DNA of 64,000 bases from Hoylesella timonensis 4401737 = DSM 22865 = JCM 15640 (GTDB taxonomy: Bacteria > Bacteroidota > Bacteroidia > Bacteroidales > Bacteroidaceae), in contig NZ_HG417095.1 in NCBI RefSeq assembly GCF_000455445.1, positions 139,317 through 203,316 of the forward strand, given 5' to 3'. The notes under the pieces are model-generated. The model was not told where the DNA came from, did not search any database, and saw only the letters and a list, made by a program, of their open reading frames with translations. A program made the translations under genes and the position numbers. The number at the start of each line of letters is the position of its first letter. The first letter of the stretch is position 1. Of this stretch, positions 51,927 through 61,213 are shown piece after piece.

Positions 51927-52376
51927 TTATGAAAGATTTTCATTTAATAGGTGATCTAAGAAAGAGTCTAAGTCCTCTTCCAAATTATTCATCAAATCTT
52001 TTCCAATAATCACAGTATCGTCGTCTGCCACATAGAGTTCTGCAAGATGTTCACCGTCTTCATCTTCAAGAATAAAGCTGAAGGGTTTAAGAATATTCAT
52101 TTGGTCAACGAGGTGGCTATGTTTCTTAAGATTCGTTCTTAAGATATCTGTCACCACATCATAAAAATCGTCGTCTTTGTAATCAATCCATTCAGAAATA
52201 ACACATCGTGTAATTTCTTGATCATCGTCATTATAAGCTCTTAGTTCACCACCGTCTTGACCTACTCTTAGATGTATGTCTGTGATGTTCACAGATTCTA
52301 TCTCTTCGGAAAATTTCTGTGCAATTTTACGAATGGTACGTTCAATTTGATTGATTGTTTGTTCTGATGGTTGCAT
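51927..52376 (-). CDS. conserved acidic protein, function unknown
   Basis: 149 residues, strongly acidic (GGELRAYNDDDQEIT, LEDEDGEHLAELYVADDD, NLEEDLDSFLDHL), no signal peptide and no membrane helix. The N-terminus (SEQTINQIERTIRKIAQKF) is predicted helical. I do not recognise the family, though it is of a type conserved in Bacteroidales. It is monocistronic, convergent with the GHL10 gene and divergent from the DMP19-like gene. Confidence 0.7.
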   Translation of the reverse strand: MQPSEQTINQIERTIRKIAQKFSEEIESVNITDIHLRVGQDGGELRAYNDDDQEITRCVISEWIDYKDDDFYDVVTDILRTNLKKHSHLVDQMNILKPFSFILEDEDGEHLAELYVADDDTVIIGKDLMNNLEEDLDSFLDHLLNENLS

Positions 52377-52401
52377 TTTATCTCTCTTTCTTTAACCGCT
52401 G

Positions 52402-52409
52402 CAAATATA
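52402..52409 (-). promoter_or_regulatory. promoter -7 element of the acidic-protein gene
   Basis: Minus-strand TATATTTG (plus CAAATATA), 25 bp before the start codon. Confidence 0.5.
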
Positions 52410-52553
52410 ATTCTTTTTTGAATACAACGAGCAAAGAAAACGAATAATTTATGTTTCATTGATTGTTGCTGCGTTTTTGTTTGAAATGTTTTGTCGGCAC
52501 GGTCAGTAATTGAAATATCGCTAAGGAATGATAGAATATTAGTAAAAAATAAA

Positions 52554-52561
52554 TATCTTTG
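52554..52561 (+). promoter_or_regulatory. promoter -7 element of the DMP19-like gene and smpB
   Basis: TATCTTTG, 17 bp before the ATG at 52579. The -33 position lacks a clear TTTG. Confidence 0.55.
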
Positions 52562-52578
52562 CACGAAGAAACAAAGAT

Positions 52579-53082
52579 ATGTTAGAAGTTACAGTTAGAG
52601 ATACCGCTTTGCAGAAAGCTGCTGAACAAGGGATGGATGCTTTTCTCCAAACCTTTATAGATGCTATTTATCAAGCCATTGGTGGAGAACTGACGGCTGA
52701 TACGATGAGTCAGCTAAATGCCGATCAAATTACGTTATTGGCTTACGACATTCTTCATAAGGAGGTAATGGACGGCGGCTTCATCCAGTTAATCCATAAT
52801 GGTTATGGTGCATTTATCTTTCATAATCCGTTTGATAAGGCTGTGAGAGCGTGGGGAATGATAGACTTATTTAGAATCATGAAAAAGTGTCATAACCTAT
52901 ACCGTAAATATGGTGAGGAAATTGAGCGCGATTGTTCGGAAGATGAATTTATGGCATTGTTTGAAAAGTATCCAGAATTTGACGATTATGATGATACGTT
53001 TGTAGAAAACGAAGAACGTTGGACAAGCGAGATTGCAAACTATGTAGATCAGCATATTGATAAGTTTGCTAAAATTATTTGA
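52579..53082 (+). CDS. DMP19-like (DUF4375) protein
   Basis: A 167-residue protein with the DUF4375/DMP19 pattern: [20 protein letters not shown] followed by [14 protein letters not shown]. The C-terminal third is highly acidic ([28 protein letters not shown]). Neisseria DMP19 mimics DNA and antagonises a repressor, so a DNA-mimic role is conceivable but unproven here. Its stop overlaps the smpB start (TGATG), so its expression is tied to tmRNA-mediated ribosome rescue. Confidence 0.78.
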   Translation: MLEVTVRDTALQKAAEQGMDAFLQTFIDAIYQAIGGELTADTMSQLNADQITLLAYDILHKEVMDGGFIQLIHNGYGAFIFHNPFDKAVRAWGMIDLFRIMKKCHNLYRKYGEEIERDCSEDEFMALFEKYPEFDDYDDTFVENEERWTSEIANYVDQHIDKFAKII

Positions 53083-53564
53083 TGATGAATAAAGATGAAC
53101 AAGCACTTCGGAAGAAAAGCCCCATCCAAATTAAGAACAAAAGGGCTTCTTTTGAATATTTTTTTATAGACACCTATACCGCAGGAATTGTTCTCACGGG
53201 TACGGAGATAAAATCCATCCGCTTAGGCAAAGCGTCGTTGGTGGATGCCTTTTGCTATATCAATAATGGTGAGATTTGGGTTAAAGGCATGAATATAAGT
53301 CCTTATTTTTATGGCTCGTTTTCCAATCATGAAGCTCGGAGAGATCGCAAACTGTTATTGACAAAACGAGAAATACGACGTTTGGAGATTGATGCCAAAA
53401 ATCCCGGAAACACCATTCTTCCTGTGTTGCTCTTTATCGACCAAAAAGGTAGAGCAAAAGTGGATATTGTCTTGGCAAAAGGCAAGAAAGAGTATGACAA
53501 ACGCCAAACCTTGAAAGAAAAAGAAGACCAGCGAGAGATGGACCGTGCATTGAAGCATTATTAG
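53082..53564 (+). CDS. smpB: SsrA-binding protein SmpB
   Basis: A ~160-residue tmRNA partner that enters stalled ribosomes in trans-translation. Signature segments are [57 protein letters not shown], and the basic C-terminal tail [20 protein letters not shown] that folds into the mRNA channel. Two starts are possible, ATG 53082 (TGATG overlap) and ATG 53085; both leave the conserved N-terminus intact. No ssrA gene was recognised in the window. Confidence 0.95.
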   Translation: MMNKDEQALRKKSPIQIKNKRASFEYFFIDTYTAGIVLTGTEIKSIRLGKASLVDAFCYINNGEIWVKGMNISPYFYGSFSNHEARRDRKLLLTKREIRRLEIDAKNPGNTILPVLLFIDQKGRAKVDIVLAKGKKEYDKRQTLKEKEDQREMDRALKHY

Positions 53565-53723
53565 TGGGTGCTCAAAGAGATGACACAGGTAGTGTGATGG
53601 CTTACCCAATAAAACATCGTTGATATACGCCACGGCTCTTTGACTTAAGAATGATATTTTTACACCGAACAGCACCAACCAAGCAGCGTATGTAAACTGA
53701 CGAATACGCTATGTTGTAAGATT

Positions 53724-54118
53724 ATAAATGCTGAATTTTCTTTACAAAATGCCTCTCATAACTCTCGTGTAAATCACCAACAGCAAAGTGGGTCGCAAAT
53801 ACGCGAGTTATGAGCGAGGTTTATAAAATACTAATAATTACGATGTTATATAAAAATCTTCTCGTTTCTTTCTTATTTTTACCCTTTCTTGGCTGCTAAA
53901 GCATTACTCTAAGCCTTCTATTTGCATGCTTTAAGGCTGCTGAAGCATGTGAATAACATCTCTAAAGAGTGTTTCCAAGCGCATTAAGTCAATGTTCTAA
54001 CTTGAAAAGGCACTCAATTTGTTAAAATCAGCGCATTTTTGTTGGTCGTTAGCCTATTCATTTTTTCTATTTTGAAGATTTTCAATGGTCGTTTTTTGGT
54101 AAATTTACAGTACAAAAA
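53724..54118 (+). repeat. 395-bp dispersed structured repeat, copy C
   Basis: Same orientation and length as copy A. Hairpin 1 arms are 53755-53768 and 53801-53814 (13 of 14 pairs). GCATGCTT and AAGCATGT of hairpin 2 are retained; the outer pairs are partly lost. It lies in the 787-bp gap between smpB and map. Similarity to copy A continues weakly for ~30 bp past the right end. Confidence 0.9.
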
Positions 54119-54294
54119 CAACGGATATCTTTATCAAGAATAATAAAAAAATATAGCATTTTCATTGAGGGGTAATTGTTGTGAAACGAAAAGAAAAAAG
54201 ATGGCGGTTTTACAACCCATCACCTTTCTTCAATGAAAAAGCCGAAGATATACACTACTTTTTTGTGCACCTTTCCAAAAAGATAGAATAATGT

Positions 54295-54325
54295 TTTGTA
54301 TTATCTATAAATTGATGTACTTTTG
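54295..54325 (+). promoter_or_regulatory. map promoter
   Basis: TTTG (54295-54298), 19-bp spacer, TACTTTTG (54318-54325), 26 bp before the start codon. It lies outside repeat copy C. Confidence 0.7.
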
Positions 54326-54351
54326 TAGACTACTCAAATTGATCAGTAGAT

Positions 54352-55215
54352 ATGAATTTTAAGAGAAAAAAAAGATGGCATAGCTTACCAGGTGTTCCTT
54401 TGACAGAACTCGATAAGCAAGTGATGTATTGGGAGAACAAAGGTAAGATAGTTCCTACTCGCGAATTGATAAAAACCCCAGAACAGATAGAAGGTATCCG
54501 CAAAAGTGGGGTGGTGAACACAGGGGTATTAGATGAAGTGGCTTGCCATATCCATGCAGGTATGAATACTCAGGAAATAGACGATATCTGCATGAATTAT
54601 TGTAAAGAGCATAATGCCATTCCAGCCTGTTTGAATTATGAAGGATTTCCTAAAAGTGTTTGTACAAGCATCAATGAAGTGGTGTGCCATGGCATTCCTA
54701 AAACGTCTGATGTGCTAAAAGAAGGTGATATTATCAATGTTGATATGACGACCATCGTTGATGGCTATTATGCTGATGCCTCCCGAATGTTTATTATTGG
54801 AAAAACCACTCCAGAGAAAGAGCAGTTGGTACGAGTAACCAAAGAATGTTTGGAAATTGGTGCCGAGGCTGCTAAACCTTATTCTTTTGTGGGGGATATA
54901 GGGCATGCTATTCAGAAGCACGCAGAAAAATATCATTACGGTGTAGTTAGAGATTTGTGTGGACACGGCGTTGGTTTGAAGTTTCATGAAGAACCCAATG
55001 TGAACCATTACGGTCATAAGGGAACAGGTATGTTATTGGTTCCGGGAATGGTGTTTACCATAGAACCGATGATTAACATGGGAACGTGGAAAGTATATAT
55101 TGATGCAGACGACCCATTTGGATGGGAAGTGATAACAGGAGACGAACTCCCCAGTGCACAATGGGAGCATACGTTTGTTATGACCGAACATGGAGTTGAA
55201 ATCTTGACACATTAA
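54352..55215 (+). CDS. map: methionine aminopeptidase, type I
   Basis: A 287-residue enzyme that removes the N-terminal Met from nascent proteins. Metal ligands Asp131 (IINVDMTT), Asp142 (YADASRMF), His205 (LCGHGVG), Glu238 (FTIEPM) and Glu272 (QWEHTF) are all present. It is ~35 residues longer at the N-terminus than E. coli Map (MNFKRKKRWHSLPGVPLTEL...), with a basic patch that could contact the ribosome. tsaD, also in translation, follows 84 bp downstream. Confidence 0.95.
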   Translation: MNFKRKKRWHSLPGVPLTELDKQVMYWENKGKIVPTRELIKTPEQIEGIRKSGVVNTGVLDEVACHIHAGMNTQEIDDICMNYCKEHNAIPACLNYEGFPKSVCTSINEVVCHGIPKTSDVLKEGDIINVDMTTIVDGYYADASRMFIIGKTTPEKEQLVRVTKECLEIGAEAAKPYSFVGDIGHAIQKHAEKYHYGVVRDLCGHGVGLKFHEEPNVNHYGHKGTGMLLVPGMVFTIEPMINMGTWKVYIDADDPFGWEVITGDELPSAQWEHTFVMTEHGVEILTH

Positions 55216-55299
55216 AGTCTTAAAACCGATTGCGTTTTAAGAGTCGCACGCCCCGAGAGTGTTATAACATAGGAAAGGTAAATAGATAATTGATAAAGG

Positions 55300-56325
55300 A
55301 TGAGAGATATTTATATATTAGGTATAGAAAGTAGTTGTGACGATACTTCTGCAGCTGTACTTCGTAACGACATATTATTAAGTAATGTCACTGCATCACA
55401 GGCGATTCATGAAGCCTATGGAGGTGTTGTGCCAGAATTAGCTTCTCGCGCTCATCAACAAAATGTGGTTCCAGTAGTAGACCAAGCCTTAAAGAAAGCT
55501 GGCATCTCAAAGAACCAGTTAGATGCTGTTGCTTTTACGCGAGGTCCGGGATTGATGGGGTCCTTATTGGTAGGTGTTAGTTTTGCGAAGGGGTTTGCCC
55601 GTTCGTTGGGAATTCCAATGATTGATGTCAATCATCTTCAAGGGCATGTCATGGCACATTTCATCAAAGAAAATGAGGAGGACTTCCATCAGCCTCCATT
55701 CCCATTCCTCTGTTTACTCGTCTCTGGTGGTAACTCTCAAATAGTGAAGGTGAATGCCTATAATGACATGCAGGTGTTGGGACAAACCATTGATGATGCG
55801 GCAGGCGAGGCGATAGATAAATGTTCAAAGGTGATGGGACTTGGTTATCCAGGTGGACCTATCATTGACAAATTGGCACGACAGGGAAATCCTCATGCTT
55901 ATCAATTTTCAGAACCACATATCGAAGGTATGGATTACAGCTTTTCAGGCTTAAAAACCTCATTCTTATACAGTTTGCGAAAATGGATGGCTGATGATCC
56001 TGATTTCATAGAGAAGCATAAAACAGATATTGCAGCGAGTCTTGAATTTACGATTGTAGATATTCTCATGAAGAAATTAAGAATGGCAGTCAAGCAGACA
56101 GGTATTAAGCATGTTGCAGTGGCAGGTGGTGTTTCTGCCAACAATGGTTTGCGGAATGCTTTCCATGAACATGCAGATAAATATGGTTGGACTATTTATA
56201 TTCCTAAATTCAGTTATACCACAGATAATGCTGCGATGATAGGAATTACTGGCTATTATAAATATTTAGATCATGATTATTGCAGTATCAATCAACCAGC
56301 ATTTAGTAAAGTAACTTTTAAGTAG
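55300..56325 (+). CDS. tsaD: tRNA N6-threonylcarbamoyltransferase TsaD
   Basis: A 341-residue Kae1/Gcp-family ATPase that transfers threonylcarbamoyl to A37 of ANN-decoding tRNAs. GIESSCDDTSAAVL starts the ASKHA fold; NHLQGHVMAHF contains the metal-binding His112 and His116; FLCLLVSGGNSQI, GLGYPGGPIID and AVAGGVSANNGLR are family segments. Its t6A product is the substrate of MtaB, encoded at 15923, so both steps of ms2t6A appear in this window. Confidence 0.96.
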   Translation: MRDIYILGIESSCDDTSAAVLRNDILLSNVTASQAIHEAYGGVVPELASRAHQQNVVPVVDQALKKAGISKNQLDAVAFTRGPGLMGSLLVGVSFAKGFARSLGIPMIDVNHLQGHVMAHFIKENEEDFHQPPFPFLCLLVSGGNSQIVKVNAYNDMQVLGQTIDDAAGEAIDKCSKVMGLGYPGGPIIDKLARQGNPHAYQFSEPHIEGMDYSFSGLKTSFLYSLRKWMADDPDFIEKHKTDIAASLEFTIVDILMKKLRMAVKQTGIKHVAVAGGVSANNGLRNAFHEHADKYGWTIYIPKFSYTTDNAAMIGITGYYKYLDHDYCSINQPAFSKVTFK

Positions 56326-56405
56326 ACCGTATTTTCAGTAGTGATTAAGCTGAATAGTAAGAGATTGAAACAGATATAGCTGCATAAAAATAATACATCA
56401 TCATC

Positions 56406-56924
56406 ATGAATTTTGAAAATAAAGTAATCAGTAGAGAAATACAACAATTTCTATATGATTCAAATAAAACATTAGGAACCGCAGAAAGTTGTACAGGAGG
56501 AAGAATCGCAGAAGTGATAGCTGCTGTACCCGGAGCTTCCAATTATTTCAAAGGCGGTATTATCGCATATAGCAATGAATTGAAGATTCGCTTGCTTGGA
56601 GTGAATGCGCAAGTTATCGAAGAACAGTCTGCTGTTTGTGAAGAAGTAGCTATGCAAATGGCTGTGGGATTATGTCAAACGATAAACTGTGATTATGCCA
56701 TTGCCATAACAGGGATTGCAGGTCCTGGAGTAGGTACACCTACCATTCCTGTTGGGACTATTTGGATTGCGTATGGCTCAAAAGATGATATGCGAACCTT
56801 TAAGCTCACAGAGGATAATGGACGAGATGTGAATTTAACCAACGCAACAAACCAAGCTTTGAACTTATTTCTTGACTTTCTTAAAGAATCTCTGTCTCAT
56901 CAAGAGCTTGATTCTAAGGAATAA
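56406..56924 (+). CDS. pncC: CinA C-terminal domain protein, nicotinamide-nucleotide amidase
   Basis: A 172-residue stand-alone CinA-C domain. LGTAESCTGGRIAEVIAAVP carries the catalytic Ser28, and AIAITGIAGPGVGTPTIPVG is the second signature. PncC deamidates NMN to NaMN in NAD recycling. No CinA N-terminal molybdopterin-like domain is present, so this is not full-length CinA. It follows tsaD by 80 bp. Confidence 0.92.
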   Translation: MNFENKVISREIQQFLYDSNKTLGTAESCTGGRIAEVIAAVPGASNYFKGGIIAYSNELKIRLLGVNAQVIEEQSAVCEEVAMQMAVGLCQTINCDYAIAITGIAGPGVGTPTIPVGTIWIAYGSKDDMRTFKLTEDNGRDVNLTNATNQALNLFLDFLKESLSHQELDSKE

Positions 56925-57012
56925 TCTACCTCGATAGGAGAGGGCTTCCTCGTGGATTGAAAAGAAAATACCAATAAAAAAACTTAATTTAGACATTTCT
57001 TTTAAATATTCT

Positions 57013-57043
57013 TTTGGAATTACGATAAATATTTGTAATTTTG
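57013..57043 (+). promoter_or_regulatory. promoter of rpmB-rpmG-DUF4295
   Basis: TTTG (57013-57016), 19-bp spacer, TAATTTTG (57036-57043), about 45 nt leader. Confidence 0.75.
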
Positions 57044-57095
57044 CATCCTGTTTGGAATAAGTATCAAAAGTCGAAAACAAAAATTTAAGATAGCA

Positions 57096-57359
57096 ATGTC
57101 TAAGATTTGTCAAATCACAGGAAAGAAGGCACAAATAGGTAACAATGTGTCTCACTCAAAGCATCGTACAAAGCGCAGCTTTGATGTCAACCTCTTCAGC
57201 AAGAAATTCTACTATGTAGAAGAAGGCTGCTGGATTAGCCTTAAGATCAGTGCAGCTGGTCTTCGTCTCATTAATAAAGTAGGTCTTGATGCCGCATTGA
57301 AGCAAGCTGTTTCAAAAGGTTATTGCGATTGGAAAGATATTAAAGTAATAGGAGAATAA
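57096..57359 (+). CDS. rpmB: 50S ribosomal protein bL28
   Basis: An 87-residue basic protein ([60 protein letters not shown]). Early-binding large-subunit protein. First gene in the three-gene operon; rpmG follows after 5 bp. Confidence 0.97.
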   Translation: MSKICQITGKKAQIGNNVSHSKHRTKRSFDVNLFSKKFYYVEEGCWISLKISAAGLRLINKVGLDAALKQAVSKGYCDWKDIKVIGE

Positions 57360-57364
57360 TAGTC

Positions 57365-57553
57365 ATGGCAAAGAAAGCTAAAGGAAACAGAGTTCAAGTT
57401 ATCTTGGAATGTACCGAGATGAAAGATAGTGGACTGCCAGGAACGAGTCGTTATGTAACGACAAAGAATCGTAAGAATTCTCCTGAGCGTTTAGAGTTAA
57501 AAAAATATAATCCTATTTTGAAGAAGATGACTCTTCATAAGGAGATTAAGTAA
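57365..57553 (+). CDS. rpmG: 50S ribosomal protein bL33
   Basis: A 62-residue protein ([56 protein letters not shown]). Only one of the usual Cys residues is present, so it is the C-minus, zinc-free form, which keeps its function under zinc limitation in other bacteria. It lies between rpmB and the DUF4295 gene. Confidence 0.97.
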   Translation: MAKKAKGNRVQVILECTEMKDSGLPGTSRYVTTKNRKNSPERLELKKYNPILKKMTLHKEIK

Positions 57554-57568
57554 TAAGGAGATTATCAA

Positions 57569-57727
57569 ATGGCAAAAAAAGCGGTCGCTACCCTCCATGA
57601 AGGTAAGATGGATGGTCGAGCATATACGAAAGTAATCAAAATGGTGAAGAGCCCAAAGACGGGTGCTTATGTTTTTGATGAACAAATGGTTCCAAACGAA
57701 GCTGTTAAAGATTTCTTTAAGAACTAA
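57569..57727 (+). CDS. DUF4295 protein, 52 residues
   Basis: ATG 57569 to TAA 57725-57727: MAKKAVATLHEGKMDGRAYT, then KVIKMVKSPKTGAYVFDEQM and VPNEAVKDFFKN. Small, basic, phylum-specific and consistently placed after rpmG, so a ribosome- or translation-linked role is likely. It is below common ORF length cutoffs. In many relatives ftsY is the next gene; here a terminator and a MATE gene follow. Confidence 0.9.
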   Translation: MAKKAVATLHEGKMDGRAYTKVIKMVKSPKTGAYVFDEQMVPNEAVKDFFKN

Positions 57728-57797
57728 TCAAATAGAACACTCAATGAAGAGAAAATGTTGTGATTATCAATGCTCTTCATACAGGTAACTATATTTC

Positions 57798-57832
57798 AAC
57801 TCTACAGATTTGGTCTGTAGAGTTTTTGTTTT
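57798..57832 (+). terminator. rho-independent terminator of the rpmB operon
   Basis: AACTCTACAGA (57798-57808) / TCTGTAGAGTT (57814-57824), perfect stem, 5-nt loop, followed by TTTGTTTTG. Confidence 0.92.
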
Positions 57833-57902
57833 GTTGTGCATATTGTAGCTGTCCGTTGAAAGTTCTTCATGGATGCCATACTCACTATTCTTTTGATAAG
57901 TT

Positions 57903-59207
57903 ATGAAGCAAGTTTTTAGATTAGCATTACCTTCTATCATTTCTAACATTACCATACCTCTCTTAGGACTGATAGATTTGACAATTGTAGGTCACATGGG
58001 TGATGTTGTCTATATTGGCGCCATTGCCATTGGTTCCATGATATTTAATGTGATGTATTGGCTTTTCGGATTCTTACGAATGGGAACGAGTGGCTTAACA
58101 TCGCAGGCTTTAGGGAAGAGAGATTTCACAGAAATAATGCGTCATCTCTTTTGTTCGCTGTTGATAGGATTTATCATTGCTTTTTCCTTTATCATTTTTC
58201 AAACACCCATACGTTGGCTTGCATTAGAGCTGATGCAGCCATCGCCACAGATTGCAGAACAAGCAACAATTTATTTTTCTATTTGTATTTGGGGTGCACC
58301 AGCTATGTTAGGGCTGTATAGTATGACAGGTTGGTTCATTGGCATGCAGAACACGCGTGTTCCAATGGTTGTGTCCATCTTTCAAAACATTATCAATATC
58401 ATAGCAAGCCTCTTCTTTGTTTATGGGTTTGGAATGAAAGTTGATGGGGTGGCTTTCGGCACTCTTATTGCCCAATGGTCAGGATTTGTGGCCGCCATAT
58501 GCTGTTGGTATAGATATTATAGGCGTTTGAATCGCTACCCTTGGACACACAAGTTATTAAAGAAAATTGATTTGAAGCGTTTCTTCAAGGTCAATACAGA
58601 TATCTTTATAAGGACCTTATTTTTAGTTGGAGTTAATTTCTTCTTCATTTCTGCGGGTGCTCGCCAAGGCGACATCATTCTGTCAGTGAATACTTTACTG
58701 ATGACCTTATTTACTTTGTTCTCGTACGTCATGGACGGATTTGCCTATGCTGGTGAAGCATTAACAGGTAAATATTTTGGTGCTAATAACAAGATAGGAT
58801 TTGCCAAGGTTTACAGAAGTTTGTTTGCTTGGGGAGCAATTATGGCACTGACTTTTACTTTAGTGTACGCTTTGGGTGGTCATCGCTTTCTGTTATTACT
58901 CACAAATGAGCGTGATGTTGTGGCGGCTGCACATGACTATTTTTGGTGGGCTGTGTTTATTCCTATAGTAGGTGTTTCCGCTTTTATTTATGATGGTATA
59001 TTTATCGGACTGACAGAAACAAAAGGCATGTTGGTGTCTTCTGTCATTTCTGCGATTGCCTTCTTTGTCTTGTTTATCTCATTGAAGCAATTATGGGGTA
59101 ATCATGCTTTATGGCTGGCATTTCTGGTGTATTTAGCCCTTCGTGGTTTTATTCAGTGGATATTATATAGAAATATGATTCAGTGGTCAAGAATCTCATC
59201 TAAATAA
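57903..59207 (+). CDS. MATE-family efflux transporter
   Basis: A 434-residue inner-membrane protein with 12 predicted helices in two six-helix bundles. N-terminal LALPSIISNITIPLLGLIDL, TIVGHMGDVVYIGAIAIGS and GTSGLTSQALGKRDF are typical of the DinF subgroup; DGFAYAGEALTGKYFG opens the second bundle. It exports organic cations or other hydrophobic compounds in exchange for H+ or Na+. Substrate is unknown. It is monocistronic. Confidence 0.9.
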   Translation: MKQVFRLALPSIISNITIPLLGLIDLTIVGHMGDVVYIGAIAIGSMIFNVMYWLFGFLRMGTSGLTSQALGKRDFTEIMRHLFCSLLIGFIIAFSFIIFQTPIRWLALELMQPSPQIAEQATIYFSICIWGAPAMLGLYSMTGWFIGMQNTRVPMVVSIFQNIINIIASLFFVYGFGMKVDGVAFGTLIAQWSGFVAAICCWYRYYRRLNRYPWTHKLLKKIDLKRFFKVNTDIFIRTLFLVGVNFFFISAGARQGDIILSVNTLLMTLFTLFSYVMDGFAYAGEALTGKYFGANNKIGFAKVYRSLFAWGAIMALTFTLVYALGGHRFLLLLTNERDVVAAAHDYFWWAVFIPIVGVSAFIYDGIFIGLTETKGMLVSSVISAIAFFVLFISLKQLWGNHALWLAFLVYLALRGFIQWILYRNMIQWSRISSK

Positions 59208-59243
59208 TTAAACATAATGTTTTTATAAACTGCCAAAATATTA

Positions 59244-59251
59244 TATCTTTG
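59244..59251 (+). promoter_or_regulatory. rmuC promoter -7 element, near-leaderless
   Basis: TATCTTTG ends 4 bp before the ATG at 59256, so the mRNA should be leaderless or nearly so. A T-rich TTTT lies at the -33 position. Confidence 0.65.
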
Positions 59252-59255
59252 CATT

Positions 59256-60632
59256 ATGGAGTTTTTATTTTTATCAGTTGGACTTATTTTTGGTGGAGTT
59301 TTTATCTTTTTGTTGATAAACGGTAAGAAAAAAGCTATCGAAACACAATTGTTTTTGGTCAAACAGCAAATGGAGCAGGAACAGTTGGGTAAGCAAGAAT
59401 TGGAGAAACATATAGAACTTTTACAGGAAGAGAAGGACTCGCTGCAAAACAAAATGATTCAAGGGCAGATTGATTTTCAGCGTGTATCTTCAGAACTTGA
59501 ATCGCAAAAAATATTCCATTCCAAAGAATCGGAAATGCGTCGTGAACAGTTTGAGCAACAACTTAAAACGGTTCAGGCTCAATTTTCTAATTTGGCAACG
59601 CAAATATTAGAACAGACATCTGAGCGTTTGAAATTGACAAACTCAGAGTCATTGGAGCACATTACGAAACCACTGAAAGTTAATTTGGAGCAATTGCAGC
59701 AAGCTATTCAACAAACAAATCATGAATCTATCAAAAATACAGCATCCCTTACACAGCAACTCAAAGAAATGAGTTTGCAAACAGAAAAAATAGAAAATTC
59801 GGCACATCAATTAACAAATGTCATACGAGGTGGTAATCAGGTTCAAGGGTCGTGGGGAGAGCGCATTCTGACAGACATCTTAGAAACACAGGGATATATT
59901 GAAGGAGTTGATTATGATATACAATATACCCTTACCAACGAGAAAGGAGACGCCGTTAGAAATGACGATACAGGAAAACGAATGCGCCCTGATGTGATTT
60001 TGCATTATCCTAATAATGAGGATGTTATTATAGATGCCAAAATGTCAATAGATGCGTATTACAAATATGTGCAGACAACAGAAGAAGGACTAAAAAGAAA
60101 ATATGCTACAGATTTGGTCAACAGCATTCGAACTCAAGCTAAAAATCTATCAAAAAAAGACTATAGCAGTTATGTTCAAGTACCTCGGAAAGCCATAGAT
60201 TTCGTAATTATGTTTGTTCCCAATGAGGGCGCATTACAATTAGCATTGGCTACCGAACCTCGCTTGTGGGGAGAGGCCTTTGAGAAGCAAGTATTTATTA
60301 CAAGTCAGCAAAACCTCATGGCGATTCTAAAGATGATTCAAATAGCTTGGCGACAATATACACAAACAGAAAATCAGAAGCGGGTTTTTTCTTTAGCAGA
60401 GGAGTTGTTGAAAAGAGTAGGGGAGTTTATCAAACGTTTTGATAAGATTGATACGGATATTATCAACCTTCGTAAACATTATGACGAAGCATATAATAAA
60501 GCATACACAGGAAGACAAAGCATTGTGCAGAAAGCCAACGAACTAAAAGAGTTGGGTGTGAAAGAGAGTGCCAACCAAGCCATACCTGCAACTAAGCCCG
60601 ATTTACAAACTATCACAAATAATGAAGAATGA
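59256..60632 (+). CDS. rmuC: DNA recombination protein RmuC
   Basis: 458 residues. An N-terminal membrane helix (MEFLFLSVGLIFGGVFIFLL), a long coiled coil (~25-175), then the RmuC domain with VQGSWGERILTDILETQGYI, RMRPDVILHYPNNEDVIIDA and VIMFVPNEGALQLAL. It contains a PD-(D/E)XK-like fold (RPDV...IDAKMS). In E. coli RmuC limits inversions at short inverted repeats. The stop overlaps the phosphatase gene start (ATGA). Confidence 0.94.
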   Translation: MEFLFLSVGLIFGGVFIFLLINGKKKAIETQLFLVKQQMEQEQLGKQELEKHIELLQEEKDSLQNKMIQGQIDFQRVSSELESQKIFHSKESEMRREQFEQQLKTVQAQFSNLATQILEQTSERLKLTNSESLEHITKPLKVNLEQLQQAIQQTNHESIKNTASLTQQLKEMSLQTEKIENSAHQLTNVIRGGNQVQGSWGERILTDILETQGYIEGVDYDIQYTLTNEKGDAVRNDDTGKRMRPDVILHYPNNEDVIIDAKMSIDAYYKYVQTTEEGLKRKYATDLVNSIRTQAKNLSKKDYSSYVQVPRKAIDFVIMFVPNEGALQLALATEPRLWGEAFEKQVFITSQQNLMAILKMIQIAWRQYTQTENQKRVFSLAEELLKRVGEFIKRFDKIDTDIINLRKHYDEAYNKAYTGRQSIVQKANELKELGVKESANQAIPATKPDLQTITNNEE

Positions 60633-61111
60633 AAATAAATAAGAAAAAGCTCCTGTTTGTCTGTCTTGGTAATATTTGTCGTAGTCCAGCCGCAGAAGGT
60701 GTGATGAAGTCAATTATCAATGCAAACAAAGCCAATGCGAATTATGAAGTTGATTCAGCAGGAATTGGCAATTGGCACGTGGGACAGCTTCCTGACTCAA
60801 GGATGAGAGCTTGTGGATTGAAAAGAGGATACGTGTTTAACAGTCATGCAAGACAGTTCACAAAATCAGATTTTCAGTATTTCGACTACATCTTCGTCAT
60901 GGATCAAGAAAATTATCGACAAATTACTTCGCAGACTCAAAATGAAGACGAACGCAAAAAAGTAGTGATGCTGGCTGACTACATAACGCAACATGCAAAT
61001 GTAAAAATAATTGCTGATCCATATTACGGTAATGAAAAAGATTTCAACAATACGCTTGATTTAATAGAAGATGCTTGCCAACAATTATTTGTGGCATTAG
61101 AGACTTCATAA
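60629..61111 (+). CDS. low-molecular-weight protein tyrosine phosphatase
   Basis: A 160-residue cytosolic phosphatase. The P-loop CLGNICRSP (Cys12 to Arg18) is the C-x5-R signature, and DPYYG (Asp130) is the general acid. It dephosphorylates phosphotyrosine, typically on BY-kinases of capsule synthesis, or arginine phosphate in some species. No kinase is adjacent. It is translationally coupled to rmuC by a 4-bp overlap. Confidence 0.92.
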   Translation: MKINKKKLLFVCLGNICRSPAAEGVMKSIINANKANANYEVDSAGIGNWHVGQLPDSRMRACGLKRGYVFNSHARQFTKSDFQYFDYIFVMDQENYRQITSQTQNEDERKKVVMLADYITQHANVKIIADPYYGNEKDFNNTLDLIEDACQQLFVALETS

Positions 61112-61157
61112 TAAGTACACAAATGCAATCTGAAGATAGCATTTATGAACCAATTGT

Positions 61158-61188
61158 TTTGTAGATATTTAAAATATTGTTATTTTTG
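61158..61188 (+). promoter_or_regulatory. ppdK promoter
   Basis: TTTG (61158-61161), 19-bp spacer, TATTTTTG (61181-61188), about 20 nt leader. Confidence 0.7.
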
Positions 61189-61213
61189 CAAATAGTTTAA
61201 TTAATTATTGAAT

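Noticed and set aside
55219..55241. CTTAAAAC/GTTTTAAG hairpin after map as a terminator
   Set aside because: Short A/T stem and no T-run; it may be chance, and map-tsaD may be co-transcribed.
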